DNA of 64,000 nucleotides from Pseudomonas frederiksbergensis (GTDB taxonomy: Bacteria > Pseudomonadota > Gammaproteobacteria > Pseudomonadales > Pseudomonadaceae), in NCBI RefSeq assembly GCF_017114915.1, contig NZ_JAAUOE010000001.1, positions 191,283-255,282 of the forward strand, written 5' to 3'. The notes under the pieces are model-generated. The model was not told the origin of the DNA, did no database searches, and saw nothing but the letters and a program-made list of their open reading frames with translations. Each line of letters starts with the position of its first letter. Position 1 is the stretch's first letter. Both the position numbers and the translations under genes were made by a program. Below are positions 26,859-35,967 of this stretch, piece by piece.

Positions 26859-27057
26859 TTATTGCGAGCGATAGGCTCGCGCGGCGTCCCGGTCTTTCTG
26901 TTGTTGCCAGGCCCGTTCGCGCTCATCCCAATGGCGATCCCTGTACTCGTTGCGATCCTCGCTTTCCCGCATGGCCTGGCACTGGCGAAAGCCATCGGTC
27001 CAGCCTTCGGCGCATTGCTTGTCCTTGAGGTAGCGCGGGACGTTTTAAACGCCACAT
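26859..27057 (-). pseudogene. Small conserved-looking hydrophilic gene broken by a one-base frameshift
   Basis: An ATG at 27057 with GGAG six bases upstream opens MWRL. After an AAAA run (27044-27047) the reading frame is lost. Removing one A continues as NVPRYLKDKQCAEGWTDGFR, followed by a strongly charged tail rich in Arg, Asp and Glu that ends in RSQ and TAA at 26859-26861. Composition and the paired Cys (QCAEG, RQCQA) look like a real protein of about 65 residues. An alternative is a 33-residue gene from the internal ATG. I do not recognise the family. A sequencing error in the A run is also possible. Confidence 0.5.
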
Positions 27058-27149
27058 CTCGGACTCCAGGGCCGTTCAACAGCCTATAAGGGAAGTCTAG
27101 AAGCGGATTTGTCGGGTGGGGTGAAAGAAAGGTCAAAAGATCGCAGCGA

Positions 27150-29003
27150 TCAGTAGTGATACCACTTCACCTCAAGCATCACTTCGTTTTCCGGTGAAGC
27201 CAGGTGGCTGAATTCGCGCTGGGCGCTCAGACGCAAACCGAGGTTGCGCGACAATTCCCACTGCTGGTTCAGGCTCACGCTACGGCGCACTTCGCCATTG
27301 GTGAAGTAATCGCCCTTGGCTTCCAGGCTGAAATTGCCCAGCGGATTTTTCCATAGCAGGCCGCTGTTGAAGCCCGCCGCCGGGGCGATGAAGCCCGCGA
27401 AGTCGTTGTTATGCTCCACACGTACGGTGCCCAGGGCGAAACCGAGCATGTCGTCGCCCAGTTGCCAGGTTCCGCCGCCGCCACCGTTGACATGGCTGAC
27501 CAGGGTTTCGTCATCATGTTTACCCGGTACACGCTCCAGGCCGCCGGTGACTTGCCACGACAATGGCTGCAACAGCGCGTTGCGCGGGGTCAGGGAGCGG
27601 ATGGTCGCCAGGTCCAGTTGCTGCAACTGCCAGTCATTGCCTTCGTACTGACGCAGTTTCATCTGCAGAATTTCGATCTGTGCGCCGAGGGGGAAGCTTT
27701 CGGCGTTGTCGTTGAGGTCGTGATAGGCCATGCGCAGGCCATATTCGCCGAAGACCTTGTCACCCCGGGTGCCGATGGCGGCCTGCCAGGTGCGGGATTG
27801 GTGACCATCCTCGGGCAAGCCAGGTTGTGCAATGTCCAGTTCCGGAGGCGGGTTTTGATTGATCGCGCGCAGCAATTCGAAACTGCGCTGAGCCCGTCGG
27901 GGGTCACGTTCCTGACCGTTGGCACGATAGCGCTCCAGCCGATAAGCCGCATCGATGATCAACGCCTGGCGGTCGCGCGGTTGCGCCTTGAACGCCGGCT
28001 CCTGCAATTGTTTCTGGTCGGCGCTGACTTTCAGCACCCACTCCTGTTCTTCAGCGGTCAGCGGTTCTGCGCGGCTCAGCAGTTCACGCTCACGGGACGG
28101 GCGATATTCGATCGACTCCACCAGCCCGGCCTGTTTCACTGCTTTGACCGTGTCGGTGGGGATGGCGGTCAGCGGGAATTGCTCGGTCAGCTTCAGGCTC
28201 GGTCGCGCCACTTGCAGCAGCTCAAGCAGGCGATAGGAGCAGTTTTCGTCGAAGAAAAAGTAGTCGAACCGGATCTGCTTGAGTTCCCAGACATGCTCGA
28301 CCATGCGTTCGGTTTCCTGCTGCGTCAGGTTCAGGCGGTATTCCCACAGGTCGCGGTTCTCGAGGCTACGGTATTCCGAGAGCTTTTCCTGGTACGGCAC
28401 CAGGGCAAACAGCCCCGGATAACCGCCCATCAAGCCCTTCCAGGCGTACAGAATGCTGTTGTCCGACCCTTCGATGTAGGCACCGAAGTTGATCGCGTAA
28501 CTGAGCAGCGAGGTCTTGTCGCGCTGCACATCGGCCTGATCGATGCGCAGCAAGGTATGGCCGAACATTGATGAGGGGCTGTTCAGGTAGGCCGCCGGGA
28601 AAATCATCACCGCGCTGTGGGGCGATACGTCCTTGAACCATTGCTCGAACTCGGCGCAATCCGGCGTCGGCAGACCGGTCAGCCCAAGCTGCGCCTTCAG
28701 CCAGCGGGTGCGGGCCGGATAGACGCATTGCGCATGCTGCTCGCCGGCACTGGCCGGGGCATACAGTGCCTGTACGGTTGCCGCCAGTTCACGGTCGGGG
28801 TGTTCGTTGCCGTCAGGGGCGAGAAAGAACTTCTTGTCGCTGACATAGCTGCGCCAGCCACCGAGTTTGGCGCTTTCATAATGACCCAGGGAAATCCAGA
28901 AAGGGTCGTTGGCCAGTTGCTGCAAACGTTGATTGTCGATGTGGGGCGCGGCGGACAGCGGGGCGCAGACACAGAGCGCCAGCCAGGCAAGGCGTTTGAG
29001 CAT
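27150..29003 (-). CDS. DUF4105 / Lnb N-terminal domain exported protein
   Basis: A 617-residue protein with an N-terminal signal peptide (MLKRLAWLALCVCAPLSAAP). The DUF4105 region spans roughly 100-290, with SAVMIFPAAYLNSPSSMFGHTLLRID, SYAINFGAY and FFDENCSYRLLELL. It is related to the Lnb-type periplasmic domain, with conserved His and Cys that suggest a papain-like or hydrolase fold. The last 220 residues alternate hydrophobic and polar residues and end in VKWYHY. This aromatic ending suggests an outer-membrane beta-barrel. Biochemical function is unknown. It follows the DUF3015 gene on the same strand after a terminator. The Shine-Dalgarno is weak. Confidence 0.82.
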   Translation of the reverse strand: MLKRLAWLALCVCAPLSAAPHIDNQRLQQLANDPFWISLGHYESAKLGGWRSYVSDKKFFLAPDGNEHPDRELAATVQALYAPASAGEQHAQCVYPARTRWLKAQLGLTGLPTPDCAEFEQWFKDVSPHSAVMIFPAAYLNSPSSMFGHTLLRIDQADVQRDKTSLLSYAINFGAYIEGSDNSILYAWKGLMGGYPGLFALVPYQEKLSEYRSLENRDLWEYRLNLTQQETERMVEHVWELKQIRFDYFFFDENCSYRLLELLQVARPSLKLTEQFPLTAIPTDTVKAVKQAGLVESIEYRPSRERELLSRAEPLTAEEQEWVLKVSADQKQLQEPAFKAQPRDRQALIIDAAYRLERYRANGQERDPRRAQRSFELLRAINQNPPPELDIAQPGLPEDGHQSRTWQAAIGTRGDKVFGEYGLRMAYHDLNDNAESFPLGAQIEILQMKLRQYEGNDWQLQQLDLATIRSLTPRNALLQPLSWQVTGGLERVPGKHDDETLVSHVNGGGGGTWQLGDDMLGFALGTVRVEHNNDFAGFIAPAAGFNSGLLWKNPLGNFSLEAKGDYFTNGEVRRSVSLNQQWELSRNLGLRLSAQREFSHLASPENEVMLEVKWYHY

Positions 29004-29069
29004 AGTGAGCAACTTAAGTCGAAAGAAACAAAGACCCAAAGGGGCAGGCCAAAAAGGGCCAGGATCAAA

Positions 29070-29098
29070 AATAAAACCCGCTCCCCAAAGAGAGCGGG
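29070..29098 (-). terminator. Terminator after the DUF3015 gene
   Basis: On the minus strand a CCCGCTC / GAGCGGG stem with an 8-nt loop is followed by TTTTATTTT. It lies between the DUF3015 stop and the DUF4105 start and should limit read-through. Confidence 0.85.
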
Positions 29099-29109
29099 AG
29101 GGGTCGAGC

Positions 29110-29598
29110 TTAAGCTTGAGTGGCGTACTTGGCCAGACGAGGATCGTTCTTCAATACGGCCAGGGTATTGGTATGCACATCTTCAGCGGTCACGTCAGCT
29201 TTGCTGAAAATTTGCTGGAAGTGCTGATGAGTCACCGCGGCGAAATACGCACGGTCTTGCGGCGCCACGCCCAGTACCACGGCGTAAGTGGTCAGCGCTT
29301 CGCCCTGACCTTTAGCCATGTCTTCGGACAGCTCGTTCATCATGCCATTCATGGTGATCCAGGATTTGCCGCCATAGGTCAGCGACGCATTGGTTGAGCA
29401 GCCGTTGGTACCGGAGGTCATGCCGAAGGTTGCGTTACCGGAAGTGCCGTTGGTGGTGGATGCCAGGAAGTGTGCCGGGGTGCCACGCTGACCTTCGAAC
29501 AGCATATTGCCCCAACCGCAGTCCGGACCGCCTGGCGCCTGAGCCATGGCGTTGATGGATACAGCGGTGAAGAGAGTACCGAGAAGAATCCGTTTCAT
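29110..29598 (-). CDS. DUF3015 family exported protein
   Basis: A 162-residue protein with a signal peptide (MKRILLGTLFTAVSINAMAQ). The mature part starts APGGPDCGWGNMLFEGQ and includes TSGTNGCSTNASLTYG. This is the pattern of DUF3015 proteins, with two conserved Cys that probably form a disulfide. Function is unknown; a periplasmic or outer-membrane location is inferred. The start at 29598 was chosen because it gives a normal signal peptide, with AGAGAAC upstream; the frame extends nine codons further. Confidence 0.85.
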   Translation of the reverse strand: MKRILLGTLFTAVSINAMAQAPGGPDCGWGNMLFEGQRGTPAHFLASTTNGTSGNATFGMTSGTNGCSTNASLTYGGKSWITMNGMMNELSEDMAKGQGEALTTYAVVLGVAPQDRAYFAAVTHQHFQQIFSKADVTAEDVHTNTLAVLKNDPRLAKYATQA

Positions 29599-29880
29599 AG
29601 CTATGTTCTCTTGTGTGCATACCAATGGACAGGGTGCTGGCCCCTAATGGTGCCAGTGGGCCGGTTATTCGTTTATTCGTTCCAGCCGCGCAGCTTGGAG
29701 TTTAGGCACGTTCCGGGGGATGCGTGATTTTTTGCCAAACATTCCTCGAAACATTGATTTTGACGCGCCCGGCCCGGGGTTGACGGTTTGTCTATGCTTT
29801 GGCTTGAGGCGCGCCTTGCCAGTGAGGTACGGGCGGCGCCAGAATGCCGCTATCTGCCCCGCCTGATGTAAGGAAGCCCG

Positions 29881-32319
29881 ATGCCTGATCCTGTTGCTGC
29901 CAGCTTGCGTCTAGCGCCTGAAGCGCTGACCCGTCCGTTTTCCGCTGAACAGTTCAGCTTCTCTACCACCAATGATCTGGAGCCCTTCCGCGGTGTGCTT
30001 GGCCAGGAACGTGCGGTCGAAGCCTTGCAGTTCGGTGTGGCCATGCCACGCCCCGGTTACAACGTATTCGTCATGGGCGAGCCCGGCACCGGCCGGTTCT
30101 CGTTCGTCAAACGCTACCTCAAGGCCGAAGGCAAACGCCTGCAGACTCCGGCGGACTGGGTCTACGTCAATAATTTCGATGAGCCGCGCGAGCCTCGTGC
30201 GCTGGAATTGCCGTCGGGCACCGCCGGCGCTTTCATCGGCGACATCAATGGCTTGATCGACAACTTGCTGGCGACCTTTCCGGCGGTGTTCGAGCACCCG
30301 TCCTATCAGCAGAAGAAAAGCGCCATAGACCGCGCCTTTAACCAGCGTTATGACCGTGCGCTGGATGTGATCGAACGTCTGGCGCTGGAGAAAGAAGTCG
30401 CGCTCTACCGCGACAGCAGCAACATCGCCTTCACGCCGATGAGCGAAGGCAAGGCCCTGGATGAGGCGGAATTCGCCCAGTTGCCGGAAGCCGAGCGCGA
30501 ACGCTTTCATGACGACATTTCCGCGCTCGAAGAGCGCTTGAACGAAGAACTCGCCAGCCTGCCGCAATGGAAGCGTGAGTCGAGCAATCAACTGCGTCAG
30601 CTCAACGAAGAAACCATCACCCTGGCTTTGCAGCCATTGCTCGCTCCGCTGTCGGAAAAGTACGCGGAAAACGCAGGCGTTTGCGGTTACCTGCAAGCGA
30701 TGCAGGTGTACCTGCTCAAGACAGTCGTCGAGCAACTGGTGGACGACAGCAAGACCGACGCCGTCGCCCGCAAATTGCTTGAAGAGCAATATGCCCCGAG
30801 TCTGGTGGTCGGTCATCCGTTCAGCGGCGGTGCGCCGGTGGTGTTCGAGCCGCACCCGACCTATGACAACCTGTTCGGCCGCATTGAATACAGCACCGAT
30901 CAAGGCGCGCTGTACACCACCTATCGGCAGCTGCGACCGGGTGCCTTTCACCGGGCCAACGGCGGCTTCCTGATCCTCGAAGCGGAAAAAATGCTCAGCG
31001 AGCCATTCGTCTGGGATGCGCTCAAGCGCGCCTTGCAATCGCGCAAGCTGAAAATGGAGTCGCCACTGGGTGAACTGGGCCGTCTGGCCACCGTGACGCT
31101 GACACCGCAACACATTCCGTTGCAGGTCAAAGTCGTCATCATTGGCGCCCGGCAGCTCTATTACACGCTGCAGGATCTCGATCCGGACTTCCAGGAGATG
31201 TTCCGTGTCCTGGTGGATTTCGACGAAGACATCCCGATGGTCGACGAGAGCCTGGAGCAGTTCGCCCAGTTGCTCAAAACCCGTACGTCCGAGGAAGGCA
31301 TGGCACCGTTGACCGCCGATGCGGTGGCGCGTCTGGCCACTTACAGCGCACGGCTGGCCGAGCATCAGGGGCGACTGTCGGCGCGGATCGGCGATCTGTT
31401 CCAACTGGTCAGCGAGGCGGATTTCATTCGCGACCTGGCGGGTGACGAGATGACCGACGCCGGGCACATCGAACGTGCGCTCAAGGCCAAGGCCACCCGT
31501 ACCGGGCGTGTTTCGGCACGGATTCTCGATGACATGCTGGCCGGGATCATTCTGATCGACACCGATGGCGCGGCGGTCGGCAAGTGTAACGGGCTGACCG
31601 TGCTGGAAGTCGGCGATTCGGCCTTCGGGATACCGGCGCGGATTTCCGCCACGGTGTATCCGGGCGGCAGCGGCATCGTCGATATCGAGCGCGAGGTCAA
31701 CCTCGGCCAGCCGATTCACTCCAAGGGCGTGATGATCCTCACCGGTTATCTGGGCAGCCGATATGCCCAGGAATTCCCGTTGGCGATTTCCGCGAGCATC
31801 GCCCTGGAGCAGTCCTACGGTTACGTCGATGGCGACAGCGCATCGTTGGGCGAGGCGTGCACGCTGATCTCGGCCTTGTCGAAAACTCCACTCAAGCAGT
31901 GCTTTGCGATTACCGGTTCGATCAACCAGTTCGGTGAAGTGCAGGCGGTAGGCGGGGTCAACGAGAAGATCGAAGGTTTCTTCCGACTCTGCGAAGCCCG
32001 CGGTCTGACGGGCGAGCAAGGGGCGATCATTCCTCAGGCCAACGTTGCCACGCTGATGCTCGACGAGAAGGTGCTGGCGGCGGTGCGTGCGGGACAGTTC
32101 CATGTCTACGCGGTGCGCCAGGCTGACGAGGCGTTGAGCCTGCTGGTCGGCGAGCCGGCCGGTACGCCGGATGAGAATGGCGAATTTCCCGAGGGCAGTG
32201 TCAACGCGCGGGTGGTGGAACGCTTGCGGGTGATCGCGGAAATGGTCAGCGACGAAGACCTCAAGGAGGCCGAAAGAGAGCAGGCGCAGGAAGCGTTGCT
32301 GGAAGTCAAACCGGCTTGA
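29881..32319 (+). CDS. asrA: Lon-like AAA+ protease (AsrA family)
   Basis: An 812-residue Lon-related protease of the AAA_32 group. The catalytic dyad is Ser653 in DGDSAS and Lys696 in NEKIEGF, with the 43-residue spacing of Lon. The N-terminal ATPase has a P-loop-like GEPGTGRF (66-73), in which Arg replaces the usual Walker Lys. This seems common in the subgroup, though ATP use then needs checking. Long helical inserts lie between the ATPase halves. The P. aeruginosa relative AsrA (PA0779) modulates heat-shock gene expression and aminoglycoside response. It appears monocistronic. Confidence 0.87.
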   Translation: MPDPVAASLRLAPEALTRPFSAEQFSFSTTNDLEPFRGVLGQERAVEALQFGVAMPRPGYNVFVMGEPGTGRFSFVKRYLKAEGKRLQTPADWVYVNNFDEPREPRALELPSGTAGAFIGDINGLIDNLLATFPAVFEHPSYQQKKSAIDRAFNQRYDRALDVIERLALEKEVALYRDSSNIAFTPMSEGKALDEAEFAQLPEAERERFHDDISALEERLNEELASLPQWKRESSNQLRQLNEETITLALQPLLAPLSEKYAENAGVCGYLQAMQVYLLKTVVEQLVDDSKTDAVARKLLEEQYAPSLVVGHPFSGGAPVVFEPHPTYDNLFGRIEYSTDQGALYTTYRQLRPGAFHRANGGFLILEAEKMLSEPFVWDALKRALQSRKLKMESPLGELGRLATVTLTPQHIPLQVKVVIIGARQLYYTLQDLDPDFQEMFRVLVDFDEDIPMVDESLEQFAQLLKTRTSEEGMAPLTADAVARLATYSARLAEHQGRLSARIGDLFQLVSEADFIRDLAGDEMTDAGHIERALKAKATRTGRVSARILDDMLAGIILIDTDGAAVGKCNGLTVLEVGDSAFGIPARISATVYPGGSGIVDIEREVNLGQPIHSKGVMILTGYLGSRYAQEFPLAISASIALEQSYGYVDGDSASLGEACTLISALSKTPLKQCFAITGSINQFGEVQAVGGVNEKIEGFFRLCEARGLTGEQGAIIPQANVATLMLDEKVLAAVRAGQFHVYAVRQADEALSLLVGEPAGTPDENGEFPEGSVNARVVERLRVIAEMVSDEDLKEAEREQAQEALLEVKPA

Positions 32320-32326
32320 TGTGAAG

Positions 32327-32391
32327 CAAAAGATCGCAGCCTGCGCCGAATGCATTTCCCTGTAGGGGCTGCCGCAGGCTGCGATCTTTTC
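32327..32391. repeat. Inverted repeat of the AAAAGATCGCAG family
   Basis: CAAAAGATCGCAGCCTGCG and CGCAGGCTGCGATCTTTTC form a long near-perfect inverted repeat after asrA. It is a second interspersed repeat type, different from the TGTAGGAGC REPINs. A fragment of it (CAAAAGATCGCAG) recurs near 27134. It may also end asrA transcripts. Confidence 0.85.
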
Positions 32392-32576
32392 GGTGATCAT
32401 CGCCACAAATCTGGCGTCAATATTCGCGCGCCGACCACTCGGCGCCTTATGTTTCCCGGTTCGCGTGCGAGCCGGACTTTTCTTCTATTCTCTGCTCAAG
32501 GATATCGACAGTTATCACTGGATCGAGACAGCCTTCCCGTGGAGGCTGAATACCGGATCTACCGAGGGTCGCCGCC

Positions 32577-32918
32577 ATGTCGCGCAACCTCTGCCTCACC
32601 CGTCAATGCCTGGGCCTTGTGACCCGTATCGAATGTGCCATCCGCCCGCTGGCGGGAGATACGGGCATGTGGACCTTGCTCTTCGCCGCCGGAATGGCTG
32701 GCGAGCAGCCTTCAGCCATCAAGGCCCAAGGCCCGTTCCGTGGGCCGGTCGTGGCTGAATCGATCCTCGACACCATCGTTGAAAGTCTGACCCTGCATGG
32801 CTACGAGCTGGCCGATGACCCGCAAATCTGGTGCCTGCATCTGCAAGCCCAGTTGCGAGAGATCAACGGTGGTCGTTACCGCAACCTTGCAGGTCCCGGA
32901 TTCCGGCCCGAGGGCTGA
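32577..32918 (+). CDS. Hypothetical protein, 113 aa
   Basis: I do not recognise a family. The protein starts MSRNLCLTRQCLGLVTRIEC and has three Cys within the first 20 residues. A moderately hydrophobic stretch follows (MWTLLFAAGMAGE), then a helical C-terminal half (ESILDTIVESLTLHGYELAD and WCLHLQAQLREINGGRYR). No signal peptide is evident. GAGGG lies about seven bases before the ATG, and the gene converges with the lipoprotein gene, 6 nt between stops. It is most likely a Pseudomonas-specific conserved protein. Confidence 0.7.
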   Translation: MSRNLCLTRQCLGLVTRIECAIRPLAGDTGMWTLLFAAGMAGEQPSAIKAQGPFRGPVVAESILDTIVESLTLHGYELADDPQIWCLHLQAQLREINGGRYRNLAGPGFRPEG

Positions 32919-32924
32919 ACCAGG

Positions 32925-34754
32925 CTACTGATCCAGGTCGCCTGGCTCGGTCTTGTCGAGTTTGACCTCGAAACCGTATTGCACGGTGGTGAGGTGGGTT
33001 CGCTGATAAGTTTCCAGACGTGTGGGCTGGCCATAGAAGTAATGCACTGCGAATAACGCCGGGCCTTGCGCGCTCGCGTCGTGACTGACCGAAAGAATCT
33101 CCTTCAGATAGTTGCCACTGTCGTCCTTGGTAAAAAAGCGCCAGTCCTGGGCGGGGAACAACTTCAGATCGACCACCAACGCATTCCCTTTGAGCGCCAG
33201 GCCCTTGGGCAGTTGGTGAGCGTCATACGTTTGCTTGTCGATAGTCGCCAGGAACAACGGCATGGAACCCACCGCGTAGGCGGGTGTTTCTGCAAACAGA
33301 TTCAGATCGTAGGTGATGCTGCTGCTTAACGGGTCGACCTGATACGCCTCAGGTGGCAGCTCGATCGGACCATCGCGCTGGCCCTTGCTGTCTTGGGTAA
33401 AGAACGTCACCGGGCTTTCGCCAGGATTGAAAGCGGTGCCGAGTAGTTCGTCATTGAAGCTTCTGGGGTGATCGAACTCGATGCGCGCGGCGCTCGGATC
33501 ATCGACCGACTGGCGGATGCTGATGCTTTTTTTCAGTTGTTCCTCACTCAGCGTCGCCCCCTTGAGCCAGGTCGCAGCCTGGTCGTCATACACCACCACT
33601 GGCAAGGTCAGTGGCTGGATGGTTTTTTCCGTGGTGTGCGGGTCGAAACGGCGTACCGGCAGGTCCAGGTTCTTGCGGGTCACCGTGACCGCCGAGTAGT
33701 CCAGCAGGTTGACTTCAAGGGTGTCGATCGGCCCGTTGAAGTACACCTTGGTGTAATGCCGGGTCTGTTGCTTTTCAAACGCTCGCTGATCGTCGTCCAG
33801 CTGTTTTTCGAACGCTTCGCTCCAGGCCTTCTGCTGTTGCATCTGCGCCAGTTGTTTTTGATAGAACGCAATCTGCTCGGCGGTTTCGTTGATCGCGCCC
33901 GAGCGAGAGAGGAATTGCCCGGTGGCGTCCCTGGCCTGAACGATCAGCGGTTTGAGCGGTGTATCGTGGACCTCGGGGGCCGGCGGCGCACTGTTGCTGT
34001 ATTCGATTTCGGCATGGTTTTTTTCAAGCTTCAGCAGGGTGACACTGAGGTTGTCGTTGGTGCGGGTCTGGCCGACGTCCTTCTTCGTCAGGTTGAAGCT
34101 GTAGAGTCGGCGCGGGGCGATGACTTCCACCTTGCCTTGCAGGCTCACCGGTTGTGGCAGGCTCTTTTTATCCACATCCAGGCCTTCGATGAAAGGGTAG
34201 GTCACTGTCAGATCGTCGGGGTTGGTCAGGTTGGAACTCGATGGGCTCAGTTGAATGCCGGGATCGGTTTCCGACCATTCCGGTTGAAACGCGATGACAC
34301 GTTTGTTGCTGAGGGTCACCGATTGCCATTCCAGGCCATGAGGGAAAAGGAACGGGCCCGGAATGTTGAAGTTGAAGGGGAATACCGGTTGCAGATCGGT
34401 CAGGTAATCCGAGCTGGACTCCTTGTGCAGCACGAACAGACCGTTGATGTAGGTATCGACCAGCGCCTGGGGCGTGGGGTAGTGCTTGAGCACGGCGAGG
34501 GCATCTTCGCCGTATTCGGTGACCACCGGTTTGCTGTCGAGCTTGAGTTGCGCGCGCTCGAGCAGCAGCAGTGAGCCGCCGAGTTCGGTCACGACGTCCT
34601 TGAGTTTCGGATCCTCGATCGCCTCCAGAGACTTTTCGAACTGCGCGGTCTTTTCCTCGAGACTGACCTGGCGTTTCTCATCGCTGGGTGAACAACCACC
34701 GAGCAGCAATGCGAGGCAAAGTCCGGCGCTCGTTAAAGGCAATCGCCCATCCAT
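32925..34754 (-). CDS. Large predicted lipoprotein of unknown function
   Basis: A 609-residue protein with a lipobox LLLGGC and lipidated Cys21. An Asp is not at +2 (CSPSD), so outer-membrane targeting is likely. After the anchor comes a charged helical region (about 25-110). A mostly beta-strand body follows, then a Gln/Lys-rich coiled-coil stretch (about 285-335, AEQIAFYQKQLAQMQQQKAW). A further beta-rich region runs to the C-terminus. I recognise no catalytic motif. AGGAAG precedes the ATG. It is divergent from yqhA. Confidence 0.78.
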   Translation of the reverse strand: MDGRLPLTSAGLCLALLLGGCSPSDEKRQVSLEEKTAQFEKSLEAIEDPKLKDVVTELGGSLLLLERAQLKLDSKPVVTEYGEDALAVLKHYPTPQALVDTYINGLFVLHKESSSDYLTDLQPVFPFNFNIPGPFLFPHGLEWQSVTLSNKRVIAFQPEWSETDPGIQLSPSSSNLTNPDDLTVTYPFIEGLDVDKKSLPQPVSLQGKVEVIAPRRLYSFNLTKKDVGQTRTNDNLSVTLLKLEKNHAEIEYSNSAPPAPEVHDTPLKPLIVQARDATGQFLSRSGAINETAEQIAFYQKQLAQMQQQKAWSEAFEKQLDDDQRAFEKQQTRHYTKVYFNGPIDTLEVNLLDYSAVTVTRKNLDLPVRRFDPHTTEKTIQPLTLPVVVYDDQAATWLKGATLSEEQLKKSISIRQSVDDPSAARIEFDHPRSFNDELLGTAFNPGESPVTFFTQDSKGQRDGPIELPPEAYQVDPLSSSITYDLNLFAETPAYAVGSMPLFLATIDKQTYDAHQLPKGLALKGNALVVDLKLFPAQDWRFFTKDDSGNYLKEILSVSHDASAQGPALFAVHYFYGQPTRLETYQRTHLTTVQYGFEVKLDKTEPGDLDQ

Positions 34755-34876
34755 TTCCAGTCTTCCTGTCCGACGTTCGCTGACCTGTCAATGATCTGGA
34801 CACTAGCAGAAAAACTTTGTCACACACACGCAGGTTGCGGATTTCCGGGCGGTTTCTGGGTGTAACAGGCGGCTGT

Positions 34877-34882
34877 TATACT
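34877..34882 (+). promoter_or_regulatory. Likely -10 element of yqhA
   Basis: TATACT lies 34 nt upstream of the yqhA ATG. A clear -35 hexamer is not visible at 16-18 nt spacing, so the promoter may be weak or activator dependent. Confidence 0.4.
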
Positions 34883-34915
34883 CGCCGCCATTTCCAGCCC
34901 CTTGTGTGAGATTCA

Positions 34916-35404
34916 ATGGAACGCTTTATCGAAAATACAATGTACGCCTCCCGCTGGTTACTGGCGCCGATCTATTTCGGCTTGTCGCTGGGCTTGCTGG
35001 CATTGGCACTGAAATTCTTCCAGGAGGTCATCCACGTCATCCCTAACGTGTTCTCGATGGCCGAGTCGGATCTGATTCTGGTGCTGCTGTCGCTGATCGA
35101 CATGGCGCTGGTGGGCGGCTTGCTGGTGATGGTGATGATCTCCGGTTACGAGAACTTCGTTTCCGAACTGGACATCGACGACAGCAAGGAGAAGCTCAAC
35201 TGGTTGGGCACCATGGATTCGTCTTCGTTGAAGATGAAGGTTGCGGCTTCCATCGTGGCGATTTCGTCGATCCACCTGCTGCGGATCTTCATGGACGCCA
35301 AGAACGTCGATCCCGAGCATTTGCAGTGGTACGTGATCATCCACATGACCTTCGTGGTGTCGGCGTTTGCCATGGGTTATCTGGACAAGCTGACCAAGCA
35401 CTGA
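34916..35404 (+). CDS. yqhA: UPF0114 membrane protein YqhA
   Basis: A 162-residue protein with about three to four transmembrane helices. The start [24 protein letters not shown] and the motif [22 protein letters not shown] are hallmark YqhA/UPF0114 sequences, followed by [15 protein letters not shown]. The family is widespread and uncharacterised. It is probably monocistronic, with its own promoter and a strong downstream terminator. Confidence 0.93.
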   Translation: MERFIENTMYASRWLLAPIYFGLSLGLLALALKFFQEVIHVIPNVFSMAESDLILVLLSLIDMALVGGLLVMVMISGYENFVSELDIDDSKEKLNWLGTMDSSSLKMKVAASIVAISSIHLLRIFMDAKNVDPEHLQWYVIIHMTFVVSAFAMGYLDKLTKH

Positions 35405-35427
35405 TCCGCGCCCTTACTTGCTTCATC

Positions 35428-35463
35428 ACACCGCCCGTCTGTTGCGAAACAGACGGGCGGTGT
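35428..35463. terminator. Long hairpin terminator after yqhA
   Basis: A perfect 16-bp stem, ACACCGCCCGTCTGTT / AACAGACGGGCGGTGT with a GCGA loop, is followed by CGTTTG. The stem is unusually long, but the T tract is short. Confidence 0.8.
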
Positions 35464-35540
35464 CGTTTGTGGCTTGTACTTTGGCGCGTCGAGGCCTATC
35501 CATGTAAGGATCCTGGCTCGCCATTGCGTGAGGTGCGTTC

Positions 35541-35837
35541 ATGAACCTGCAAGAGTTGAATGCGTATGCCATCGCCGGAAAGATCGATGAGCTGAACCTG
35601 ATCTCGATGGAAGGCGTGTTCTATGTGCTGGAGGCGCGGATCAGTGGCGCGGCGCATCCATTACGCGATACCCATGGTGAGGTATTGCATCTGCGCTCGG
35701 TCGAGCATGCGCGTGAAGTGCTCCACGCCTTTCCCAAGTTGTCGTTCAACGTGGTGCACACCTCGGTTCAGGATGAAATGTGTGGTGCCAGCACCGAGGA
35801 AAGCCTGAAAGTACCGATCACCTTCCGTTCCGTGTAA
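35541..35837 (+). CDS. DUF6482-like small protein
   Basis: A 98-residue protein beginning MNLQELNAYAIAGKIDELNLIS, with the segment GVFYVLEARISGAAHPLRDT and the C-terminal SLKVPITFRS. It resembles a small family (DUF6482) common in Pseudomonas, assigned from memory. The fold appears alpha/beta without membrane segments. AGGTG precedes the ATG. It may be transcribed with fklB downstream, but a 130-nt gap separates them. Function is unknown. Confidence 0.7.
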   Translation: MNLQELNAYAIAGKIDELNLISMEGVFYVLEARISGAAHPLRDTHGEVLHLRSVEHAREVLHAFPKLSFNVVHTSVQDEMCGASTEESLKVPITFRSV

Positions 35838-35967
35838 CAGGGCTGACGCCGCTCATCAACGTGGCGGCATCTGTGCTAGTCTGCTCGCCCTTTTGATTCC
35901 GGGCGCTCCGGAATGCGCTGTGCACGCACGGCAAGTTCCAGGGCCGTCCGCACAGCGGAGCAGTGTC

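Noticed and set aside
26706..27089. A 127-codon plus-strand hydrophobic frame upstream of the DUF4105 gene
   Set aside because: It overlaps the 5' end of the GreA/GreB-like gene on the opposite strand, and its apparent hydrophobicity comes from the complement of the charged broken gene.
26801..27136. A 111-codon minus-strand frame covering the region of the broken small gene
   Set aside because: Its composition is Ser/Thr/Arg-rich and shadow-like, and its start has no ribosome site. The frame restored by a one-base change at 27044-27047 is far more protein-like.
35428..35463. The long perfect hairpin after yqhA as a small RNA or attachment site
   Set aside because: Its position 24 nt after a stop codon and its compact shape are adequately explained by transcription termination; no promoter is visible in front of it.
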